A DNA stretch of 64,000 bases from an uncultured Candidatus Melainabacteria bacterium (GTDB lineage Bacteria > Cyanobacteriota > Vampirovibrionia > Gastranaerophilales > Gastranaerophilaceae), in assembly GCA_934728585.1 (NCBI GenBank), contig CAKVDZ010000002.1:62001-126000 (forward strand), read 5' to 3'. Positions 54,097-61,641 of the stretch are shown here, piece by piece. Each line of letters starts with the position of its first letter. Within the stretch, counting starts at the first letter, position 1. The position numbers were made by a program, and so were the translations under genes. Below the pieces are notes generated by a model, which saw nothing but the letters and a program-made list of their open reading frames with translations, did not search any database and was not told where the DNA came from.

Positions 54097-54146
54097 TCTT
54101 TGGTTGATAGTAAAATCAACCATATTAACAATAGTGATTTAATCAT
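54048..54146 (-). CDS. Small hydrophobic peptide, probable type I toxin (locus 2)
   Basis: A 32-aa peptide, MIKSLLLIWLILLSTKDKK then LALVTIIIVLILS. It has the same plan as the 36-aa peptide of locus 1: hydrophobic run, charged turn, then LA[FL]-type second run. GGTGG lies 8 nt before the ATG in a GGTGGTGATGCTTATG context matching locus 1. Located between rpsG and kdsA. Membrane toxicity is inferred from resemblance to short holin-like/TxpA-class toxins. Confidence 0.68.
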   Translation of the reverse strand: MIKSLLLIWLILLSTKDKKLALVTIIIVLILS

Positions 54147-54300
54147 AAGCATCACCACCATTCGTCAAGATATTTTTCTGATTTATAGTCAGCCCTTGCG
54201 AGGTAGTTTTTGACAGAGTGTGCCTGTTGCTTATAATTAAGCTACCATAATTTTTTATATATAAAATCGTTTTTACATATGATATAAAAATATTACAAAA

Positions 54301-54328
54301 AAAAAGAACCCTCGAAAGGGCTCTTTTT
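54301..54328 (-). terminator. Terminator of rpsL-rpsG
   Basis: AAAGA-CCCT/AGGG-TCTTT hairpin with CGAA loop, one internal mismatch, T-rich on the minus strand. Confidence 0.85.
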
Positions 54329-54348
54329 GAGTTATATTCAATTAAGAA

Positions 54349-54819
54349 TTAGTATCTGTAGTGAGCGAAAGCCTTGTTAGCTTCTGCCATTTTGTGAGTA
54401 TCTTCACGTTTTTTGCATGCTTGACCAGCACCGTTTGAAGCATCAATTAATTCACTTGTTAATTTATCGATGAATGATTTACCGCTTCTGTTTTTAGCTG
54501 CTGCAATCAACCAAGATGAAGAAAGAGCAAATCCTCTGTCTGGTTTAACTTCTAGAGGTACTTGGTAAGTAGAACCACCGATACGACGAGCTTTAACTTC
54601 TAACAATGGAGTTGCGTTTGTTAATGCTTTTTGGAAAATTTCCATTGGTTGTTCATTAGTTCTTTCTTTAATTCTATCTAAAGTTGAATAGAAAATTCTT
54701 TCTGCTAAAGATTTTTTACCACGACGCATAATTCTGTTAATGAATTTTGATACGTCTACGCTATTGTATAATGGATCAGCTGCAGGGATTCTTCTTGCAG
54801 GTTTAGAACGTCTTGACAT
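54349..54819 (-). CDS. rpsG: 30S ribosomal protein S7
   Basis: A 156-aa primary 16S rRNA-binding protein of the small-subunit head. It shows SRRSKPARR, INRIMRRGKKSLAERIFY, PLLEVKARRIGGSTYQVP and the C-terminal KMAEANKAFAHYR. Strong AAAGGAGGT Shine-Dalgarno. It abuts rpsL; fusA, the usual next gene of the str operon, is missing. Confidence 0.97.
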   Translation of the reverse strand: MSRRSKPARRIPAADPLYNSVDVSKFINRIMRRGKKSLAERIFYSTLDRIKERTNEQPMEIFQKALTNATPLLEVKARRIGGSTYQVPLEVKPDRGFALSSSWLIAAAKNRSGKSFIDKLTSELIDASNGAGQACKKREDTHKMAEANKAFAHYRY

Positions 54820-55199
54820 TATTTACCTCCTTTTGCACGTTTTGCACCGTATTTAGAACGGCTTTGTGCTCTGTTTGCAACACCTGCAGTATCTAATGTA
54901 CCGCGGATAATGTGATATCTAACACCTGGAAGATCTTTAACCCTTCCACCTCTGATTAAAACAACACTGTGTTCTTGTAAATTGTGACCAATACCAGGAA
55001 TGTATGAAGTTACTTCAAAGCCGTTTGTTAACTTAACTCTGGCAACTTTTCTAAGTGCTGAGTTTGGTTTTTTAGGAGTTGTTGTATAAACTCTTGTGCA
55101 AACCCCACGTCTTTGAGGACATTCCATCAATGCTGGTGATTTTGTTTTGTCTACTAGCTTTTTACGTTCGCGACGTACAAGCTGATTGATTGTTGGCAT
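54819..55199 (-). CDS. rpsL: 30S ribosomal protein S12
   Basis: A 126-aa decoding-centre protein. TTPKKPNSALRKVARV and RGGRVKDLPGVRYH are present with the lysines (equivalents of Lys43 and Lys88) whose change gives streptomycin resistance, so the residues are those of the sensitive form. First gene of a short str operon. Confidence 0.97.
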   Translation of the reverse strand: MPTINQLVRRERKKLVDKTKSPALMECPQRRGVCTRVYTTTPKKPNSALRKVARVKLTNGFEVTSYIPGIGHNLQEHSVVLIRGGRVKDLPGVRYHIIRGTLDTAGVANRAQSRSKYGAKRAKGGK

Positions 55200-55320
55200 A
55201 ATTTCTCCTTGTTATATGATTTATTAATTTTTCGCCTAAATCTTAGTTGAACCTTTCAGCACAAAACTTCAGCTAAGTGTCTGTACTATATATATAACAA
55301 CAAGAAAAAAGTATTGTCAA
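55200..55320 (-). promoter_or_regulatory. rpsL promoter and structured leader
   Basis: Perfect TTGACA (55320-55315), an 18-bp spacer and TATATA (55296-55291). The ~85-nt leader contains a CTTAG-TGAA/TTCA-CTAAG hairpin that could serve ribosomal-protein feedback, followed by AAGGAGAAATT before the rpsL ATG. Confidence 0.7.
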
Positions 55321-55390
55321 CCATTAAAATTAATTATTTGTACTTTTTGTTAAGTTTTTTCAAGAAAATGTTTTAACGAATTTTTTAAAT

Positions 55391-55741
55391 TTATCTTGAT
55401 GTTGATTTTGATAAAATTTTGCCATCTTTTGATGAAATTTCCACGCATATTCCATAAAAATTGGTTGCATTAATATTTCCATCATCACGTTTAAACATAC
55501 CAACATAAGGTGTTGTCATTCTGATTTCTGGAAATTTTTCTTTGAAAGGCTGAACTGTCCAAAGTGGTTGTCCATCAAAATCAAACGCAATAATGTTTTC
55601 CATAGTCGGATTATCGTTAGGAACATCAAACATGACTATAACTTTGTCGTCTAAAGTAATTGCATTGTAAATATTTAAATCAAAAGATATTAACTTATCG
55701 TTTATAATTAATTTATTTTCTTCAAAACTGATTTCTGGCAT
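55391..55741 (-). CDS. Candidate immunity protein for the 1688-aa toxin
   Basis: A 116-aa soluble, beta-rich, acidic protein with no signal peptide. The pattern ENIIAFDFDGQPLWTVQP followed by YGICVEISSKDGKI resembles short proteins of the type often found directly downstream of polymorphic toxin genes. It starts 18 bp after the stop of the 1688-aa gene with AAAAGGA before the ATG, and is the only gene between that toxin and rpsL. Role as cognate antidote is inference from position, size and fold style. Confidence 0.65.
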   Translation of the reverse strand: MPEISFEENKLIINDKLISFDLNIYNAITLDDKVIVMFDVPNDNPTMENIIAFDFDGQPLWTVQPFKEKFPEIRMTTPYVGMFKRDDGNINATNFYGICVEISSKDGKILSKSTSR

Positions 55742-55759
55742 TTTTTATCCTTTTATTTT

Positions 55760-58700
55760 CTACTGTGGTAAGGCTTTCATTCCGCCGTAAATTTTTGGTT
55801 TTTTATCACCAATCAAGAAGTATTGAGTTCCGCCACCGTTACCCCAACCTTCAAGTGGATTGCATTTACCTGTAAACATTTGGACACCCTCTGGAACTTC
55901 TACTTCTACAACATATCTAGGTGTTGCAGGAAGAGCAAATTTATCCTTAATTTGAGCAGCTGTTAGCCCCTCAATTTCATCATAAGGCATCAACCATGCA
56001 CCTTTCGCAAATGATGACCATTCACCCTCTTTTACTGGTGCACCATCATTATATACACGAACAAATTTTGTTGGTTTATCTGTTTGAACTAAAGCTGATG
56101 GAGTATCACCACCTAAAAATCCTGGTTCAGTAAACCCATAATCTTTTGCTAATATTTCATTAACTTGATCACCTGACAATTCTTGTAAAACAGTTGTACG
56201 AGATTTAATATCTGTATTTACTGTAATATCAAATTTTCTCTTATCTAAAATTCTTTGTAATGCAACTTTTTGTGCTGGATCTGTAACTGCATCAATTTGT
56301 CTTTGCATAGCACTCAAATCTGCATTTAAAGTGTTAACATCTGCTGCGAATTGTTTTTGAACTTTTTTGAATGTTTTTTCGTCAAAAGCAACCTTGCCGT
56401 TTGCAGATCTAGCAATTGCACTATCTAAAGTCAAACCTTTACTTGCAGCTTGAGCTCTAGCAGCATCTGCAGCATCAAGTGTACGTTGAACCATGCCAGC
56501 TTCAACACCTTGTAATGATGTATTATTTGTGCCTGAGAAGTTACCAATTGCGTGAGGACTTTGAATTTTTCCACCTCTTGTTACATCAGCAACTTCATTT
56601 ACAAGAGTTACGTTTCCAACGTGTTCAGATGCGTTAGAAATAATATCTCCGTTAACGATATAGTTGATAGTATTATTATTATCTTTTAAACCTCTTGCAA
56701 TACCGTCCGCAGAATCAACTAAACTTCTCGTACCAACTGCATCAAAAGAAATACCTAAAACATCGTCGTATTTAGATGAAACTAATTCTGTTAAAGCACC
56801 ACCTAATGAGTGACCTGTAACAACAATTTTCTTGCCTGGATTTGCAGCTTTAACTTGTTCCATAAAGTCCACAGCATTTTTGAATTGGTCTGGCAATTTA
56901 CCAGAAAGCATTTGATGATCAACTCTCAAGTCGCCCATATCATCAGAGCCTCTAAATACAACCATTACTACGCCATCTTTTTCAAGAGCTTTAGCATGGA
57001 AACCGTTTTCTGCTGAAACTTGAGCTTGTTGTTTCCAACCATTATGAGCAATTTCTCTATCACCATAAGCCATGCCAGCCATGTTACCAGCATCTTGAAC
57101 AATGTCTAGTCTGTCTTGCAAGCCCATTTGTTTAACTTTATCATTTTGGCTGAATGTACCCCAACTTTTTACGTTGTCACCTTGTAGTGCAGAACCTGCT
57201 GTACCACTAGCTCTAAACCTATCTTCAAGTTTTACTAGTCCATCACCAAATTCTGTTCTTGATGCACCTTTGCCTAATAAACTTTCAATATCTGCAACGG
57301 ATTTGTCATGTTGTGACATTCTTACATCGTAGGTAATACCTCTAACTTCGCCAGATTGAACCTCCATACCATTACCAACATAAGCTCGACGAATAGGTGC
57401 ATTTCCTGCTTCAGTTGCTGAAAGTGTTGTTGAATAACGGTGATGTTCATCAGTTGCTGTTCCTAACCAACCACTGTTTATATCATCTAACTTACTTTCA
57501 TCAATTTCAAATGCTTTTGCCATCGCACGGTCTTCTAATTTGTTTTGAACGTATTGACCGCCTAATGAAGAAACTGCAGAAATGATTGTACTTTCAAGTG
57601 TTACCTTACCTGTTTTTACATATTCAGAACCTGCATCTATTGCAGTGTCAGAAACTGTTCTAAGAGCATAAGTTGCAGTTCGGCCTAATCCTAAGTTTCC
57701 TATAACTTTTGAAGCTCCACCACTAAGCACAGTTGTTACACCATCAACAGTTGCATTTCCAGTGATTTGTTTAAATTCTTGCATTGATAAGCCGTCTTTT
57801 GAAGTAGCTCTATCTGATGCATCAACTGCAATTGACAAAGCAGTTGAACCTGCAGCTGCAGCTAATAATGGAACAGCCGTACCACCTGTTACAACACCTA
57901 TTACAACAGCTCCAGCAGTTTTAATACCTTGTTTTAATACATAAGCGCCTGTTTCTTGCGATGCATTATAATCTCTAACACGTCTTGCAACATCGTTTTT
58001 TGTACCAAATGTTGCTGTGTAAGAACTTTCATATTCACTTTTTATTTGACTAAATTTCTTTCCACCTGTTGCTTGCATGGTTTGTTGATGTAACAATGAA
58101 CTACAAGCTTTTGCTCGTTTTGATAAAAATTCATATTTTTTATCCAATGATGCCGTTTTAGGATTAATGCCAGCTTTCTTCATTTCTTCATTGATTTGTT
58201 GTAAACCAGCTTTTGAATTGCCCATGCCTAAGAAACTAGCAAAATTGTTTAATTCTCTTTTGTAAACTTGTTCTTTTGTTGCTGTAGTTACCTTTTGTCC
58301 ACTACCAGCTCCAGGAGTTACTTGATAATAACTTTCTTCACATAAATGAGTGCTTGACATCAAATGTTTCATTTTTGAGTTGAAAGATGTTTCAACAGAA
58401 TAATGAGCTGAAGCTTTTTCATATTGAGCTGATTTTTTTTGATATCCTGCAACTTGAACAGGATCAAATTCTACACCATAAATCTCTTTAAATTTAGCTT
58501 TGAATTCAGCATCTGTTTTAGTTCTAGCTAATTCATTTGCTTGGTGTTGTGCTTCGTTTAAGTCTGCTCTAACAACACTTTCTCTATTTTTAGAATTCCA
58601 AGCTCCACTCATCCAATCTACAGTTTTTCCAGCCCAACCATCGTGGTCTAGTTGAGTTTGCAAATCTTTTCTAGCACCTCTAACTTGCGCATTTAACAAA

Positions 58701-60826
58701 GTTACTGTTGCAACTTTTTGTTGATGCGGAGTTCTTGATTGCGCTGCCTGAATATCCGTTTTTGACATAGATTCTCTATTTTCAATAGCTTGTATTAAGC
58801 CATACATAACATGACTTGCACCCTCTTTATCATTGTTATATTTGCTCATTTCTCTTTGGAAATTAGCAATATGAGAACTATCTACACCAGCAGATTTCGC
58901 TCTTTGTAATAATTTGCTTGTAATACTATTAATTGCTTTTTTTCTTGGATCTTTTGCAGGATTTAATGTTTTACTTGATTTTTCATCCCAAATAGCTTCA
59001 ATCATTGATTCGTCAGGAGATTGTTTTTGGTATTCTCTTAAAGTTTCAACAACGTTGCCTGCATTAATTTTCTTTAATTCAGCCTGAAATTCTGGTTTTG
59101 AAACAGAATCCCAAGTTGCAGAATGAATTTGTTTATGTAAACTATTCGCTATGGCATTACCTTGTCTTGTAGCAACAGCCTTGCGTTGAGCCTTTTGTTT
59201 TTCTTCAGCAGATTGAGTATGAGGAGGCACTGTTTCACCTTGAGAAGCCCTTTGCTTAGCTTTTTCTGCCTCTTGTTGACGTTTTAGCTCTTGTTGACGT
59301 CTTAGTTCTTCTTCACGTTTAATTTCTGCTTGAGTTTTTAACGCAGTTAATTTTGAACCTTTTCTAGGAACTTCTACAGTTGGATTCATAACTCTAAGTT
59401 CATTAACTCTGTTGTTTACTTGTTCATTTGTAGGTTTAGTAATACCTTCTGACACCAACATTTCTCTTGAATATTGGTACCAATCTGAATAGTTCTTACC
59501 TACAGAAACTTCTTTTGTTTCTTTTCCATTTAAGCGTTTTATAACTCTTTGAGCTTCATCTTGGGCATATTGAGCTTTTACTTGTTGAGATGACTTACGT
59601 CCACGTAAACCTCTGTGATTTGGAGATAATTCACCTGCTATTCTAACTTCTTGGCCTGCTTCAAAGTAAGCGTTATTTCCTGACCCGTGAACATTACCTT
59701 TATTTGTGGCAATAATTTCAGCCTTTGTTGTCTTAAATACTTTTGCCATATGGTCAATTGTTTCACCATTTTGAGCGACAATTAATGTATTACCCTTGCC
59801 ATCATATTTTGCATATCGAACAGAACCATCAGGGTTTGTTATTTGAGCTTGAACTTTTCTGCCTTTTTTATATAAAGTTTCAGTTTTTGTTCCATCTTTA
59901 GAAATTTCTAAAGATTGAACTGGTTGATTTTCACTATCATATTGTGTTGCTACACTTGAAATAAATTCATTATTTTCAACAACTGTTGTGCTTTTTACAT
60001 TACCTTGAGTTGTTGTTTGAGTGTATGAATTTTCGCTTGTATAATCATATTGGATAGTTTTTTCTTCTGGAGAGCCTTCTCCCTCAACAGTTTTAACTAT
60101 TTTGCCAGAAGCAAAACCTGTTAAGCCTATTTCATGAGTACCTTTATTATCTTGTAAAACTGCAGATGTTGGATTTCCTTGAGCATCATAAGTTTTTGTT
60201 AAGACATAACCATCAGCACTAGTTAAAGTTGATTTCATTGAATTATCTTCGCCAAATACAAGGTTTTCAACAGAACCATCTTCTTCATTTGTACGTTCTT
60301 CACTTACTAAATTGCCATCTTTATCTACATTTTTAACTGATTTTAAAGCACCACTCACGGTTGTAATAACTTTTGAACCGTCTTTATTAATAACTTCTTG
60401 AGTGCCATCTTCATATGTAATAACCCTTTGGTCACCTTTAATTTCTGAAGATTTGATATTTGTAGTGCTACTCCATTGATTAAATTTATCTATAAAGCCA
60501 AACAAATCATTAGCTTTTAATTTATTTTTTTGTTTAGTTTGTTCTTGAGCACCAACTAAACGATTTTTTTCTTCTTTTAAAAGTCTTCCTGCTTCGCTCT
60601 CGTCTAAAACTGTATCATCACCAGCAGCTTTTGTTAATTTATCAACAAAAACAGACACTTCATTTGAGTCTAGAACCTTATTTTTATTGGTATCTACACT
60701 ATTGAAGATTTCTAGCATTTTAACATCGTTTTTAAACGCATCTTCTTTAATCCCAGATTTTAATTTTCCGAGATCTACCTGTGATGTTCCTTTTTTGCCT
60801 AATTTAAAGAAATTTCCGTCCGTCAT
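55760..60826 (-). CDS. Large multidomain polymorphic-toxin-like protein with lipase and C-terminal toxin domains
   Basis: A 1688-aa protein. Domains in order: EF-hand-like DTNKNKVLDSNE (about 45) and a second acidic loop; repeats rich in DG.. and YD-like units (about 130-330); a LysM-like segment (about 345-405); a Gln/Lys/Glu coiled region (about 500-560); a long helical region shared with the 622-aa gene (about 550-1130) with a hydrophobic Ala/Gly/Val stretch near 968-1000; a class 3 lipase-type domain with GHSLGG (Ser about 1340); a coiled segment; and a C-terminal domain (about 1586-1688) with KFVRVY, FALPATPRY, CNPLEGWGNGGGTQY. No signal peptide is seen, so a non-Sec export route is likely. 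Putative immunity gene follows. Confidence 0.75.
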   Translation of the reverse strand: MTDGNFFKLGKKGTSQVDLGKLKSGIKEDAFKNDVKMLEIFNSVDTNKNKVLDSNEVSVFVDKLTKAAGDDTVLDESEAGRLLKEEKNRLVGAQEQTKQKNKLKANDLFGFIDKFNQWSSTTNIKSSEIKGDQRVITYEDGTQEVINKDGSKVITTVSGALKSVKNVDKDGNLVSEERTNEEDGSVENLVFGEDNSMKSTLTSADGYVLTKTYDAQGNPTSAVLQDNKGTHEIGLTGFASGKIVKTVEGEGSPEEKTIQYDYTSENSYTQTTTQGNVKSTTVVENNEFISSVATQYDSENQPVQSLEISKDGTKTETLYKKGRKVQAQITNPDGSVRYAKYDGKGNTLIVAQNGETIDHMAKVFKTTKAEIIATNKGNVHGSGNNAYFEAGQEVRIAGELSPNHRGLRGRKSSQQVKAQYAQDEAQRVIKRLNGKETKEVSVGKNYSDWYQYSREMLVSEGITKPTNEQVNNRVNELRVMNPTVEVPRKGSKLTALKTQAEIKREEELRRQQELKRQQEAEKAKQRASQGETVPPHTQSAEEKQKAQRKAVATRQGNAIANSLHKQIHSATWDSVSKPEFQAELKKINAGNVVETLREYQKQSPDESMIEAIWDEKSSKTLNPAKDPRKKAINSITSKLLQRAKSAGVDSSHIANFQREMSKYNNDKEGASHVMYGLIQAIENRESMSKTDIQAAQSRTPHQQKVATVTLLNAQVRGARKDLQTQLDHDGWAGKTVDWMSGAWNSKNRESVVRADLNEAQHQANELARTKTDAEFKAKFKEIYGVEFDPVQVAGYQKKSAQYEKASAHYSVETSFNSKMKHLMSSTHLCEESYYQVTPGAGSGQKVTTATKEQVYKRELNNFASFLGMGNSKAGLQQINEEMKKAGINPKTASLDKKYEFLSKRAKACSSLLHQQTMQATGGKKFSQIKSEYESSYTATFGTKNDVARRVRDYNASQETGAYVLKQGIKTAGAVVIGVVTGGTAVPLLAAAAGSTALSIAVDASDRATSKDGLSMQEFKQITGNATVDGVTTVLSGGASKVIGNLGLGRTATYALRTVSDTAIDAGSEYVKTGKVTLESTIISAVSSLGGQYVQNKLEDRAMAKAFEIDESKLDDINSGWLGTATDEHHRYSTTLSATEAGNAPIRRAYVGNGMEVQSGEVRGITYDVRMSQHDKSVADIESLLGKGASRTEFGDGLVKLEDRFRASGTAGSALQGDNVKSWGTFSQNDKVKQMGLQDRLDIVQDAGNMAGMAYGDREIAHNGWKQQAQVSAENGFHAKALEKDGVVMVVFRGSDDMGDLRVDHQMLSGKLPDQFKNAVDFMEQVKAANPGKKIVVTGHSLGGALTELVSSKYDDVLGISFDAVGTRSLVDSADGIARGLKDNNNTINYIVNGDIISNASEHVGNVTLVNEVADVTRGGKIQSPHAIGNFSGTNNTSLQGVEAGMVQRTLDAADAARAQAASKGLTLDSAIARSANGKVAFDEKTFKKVQKQFAADVNTLNADLSAMQRQIDAVTDPAQKVALQRILDKRKFDITVNTDIKSRTTVLQELSGDQVNEILAKDYGFTEPGFLGGDTPSALVQTDKPTKFVRVYNDGAPVKEGEWSSFAKGAWLMPYDEIEGLTAAQIKDKFALPATPRYVVEVEVPEGVQMFTGKCNPLEGWGNGGGTQYFLIGDKKPKIYGGMKALPQ

Positions 60827-60943
60827 GATATATCAAAATAATAGTATACTACATGAACATGAACGTCAAAACATAAAAAAAATTGCGTTCATATTTAAAA
60901 TTTAATGTATTTTATGTAGATAATTTACAAAATTGTAACATAA

Positions 60944-60971
60944 AAAAAAGAGCCTTTAACAGCTCTTTTTT
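60944..60971. terminator. Terminator after the 203-aa gene
   Basis: AAAAAAGAGC/GCTCTTTTTT hairpin separates the 203-aa gene from the 1688-aa gene, so the two are probably not one strong operon. Confidence 0.8.
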
Positions 60972-60980
60972 ATTTTAAAT

Positions 60981-61592
60981 TTATTTTGTTGGAATTTCTC
61001 TTTCATTATCAAATTTTCCAACACGCGCACCCATCATATCAAACTGTTGTCCGCCACCTTTCCAGCCGTAAAGTGGATTACATTCACCTGTTCTCAATTG
61101 AGTACCAGCTGGAAGTGTGCAGTCACACATATATTTTGGAACTTGAGGAAGTGCAAACTTGTCAGCAATTTGTTCTGGAGTAAGGCCTTTAATATCATCA
61201 TATTTCATAACCCAAGAACCATACATGCCTGAATTTTTACCGTCATAAGTTCTTACAAATTTTGTATCCTTAGTTAATTCAATAATTTGAGCCTTTTGAT
61301 TTGGTTTATAAGGAGGGTCTGAATAACCTACACTTTTCCAAAAATTATTAGATTCTTCTGTTGTTTGTTCACCAACAATTTTGTATTTACCTTCAATTTT
61401 ATACTCATTACCAGCTTGTTTTACACTCATTGTTCTATGTATGTTTGCCATAGCCAAGCTTCTAAGAGCATAACCAGCATTTTTTGAAACAACATCTGTT
61501 TGATTTTCAACAGCTTTGTTATCTCTTACTGTTTCTTTTTTGTTTGAAACTGGAGTTTTAATACCAGTAAAAGCAATTTTTTGAATTTCCAT
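60981..61592 (-). CDS. Stand-alone toxin-like domain protein (paralogue of the large toxin C terminus)
   Basis: A 203-aa protein. It begins MEIQKIAFTGIKTPVSN, a lineage-type leader. From about residue 85 it parallels the last ~145 residues of the 1688-aa protein: KFVRTYDG, SWVMKYDDIKGLTPEQIADK, FALPQVPKY, CNPLYGWKGGGQQFD. The FALP..P and GG(G)xQ pattern recalls C-terminal toxin domains such as the TNT/NAD glycohydrolase type, but this is only a pattern resemblance. It follows the 622-aa gene by 49 bp, and no immunity gene lies directly after it. Confidence 0.68.
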   Translation of the reverse strand: MEIQKIAFTGIKTPVSNKKETVRDNKAVENQTDVVSKNAGYALRSLAMANIHRTMSVKQAGNEYKIEGKYKIVGEQTTEESNNFWKSVGYSDPPYKPNQKAQIIELTKDTKFVRTYDGKNSGMYGSWVMKYDDIKGLTPEQIADKFALPQVPKYMCDCTLPAGTQLRTGECNPLYGWKGGGQQFDMMGARVGKFDNEREIPTK

Positions 61593-61641
61593 ACATATTA
61601 AAAAACATATTCATAAAAAAAATTGCCAAACTGCGTTATTA

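Larger units (their letters stand above)
53992..54231 (-). ncRNA. Toxin mRNA of type I locus 2, ends complementary
   Basis: Predicted minus-strand transcript carrying the 32-aa peptide. Its 5' AGCAACAGG (54231-54223) is complementary to its 3' CCTGTTGCT (54000-53992), a 9-bp long-range pairing. The sequence differs from locus 1 but the pairing is preserved. Confidence 0.55.

Noticed and set aside
55760..60826. Interpretation of the 1688-aa protein as a phage tail or tape-measure protein.
   Set aside because: EF-hand, LysM-like, lipase and C-terminal toxin-like parts, together with the adjacent small gene and split paralogue, fit a polymorphic toxin better, and no phage genes are near.
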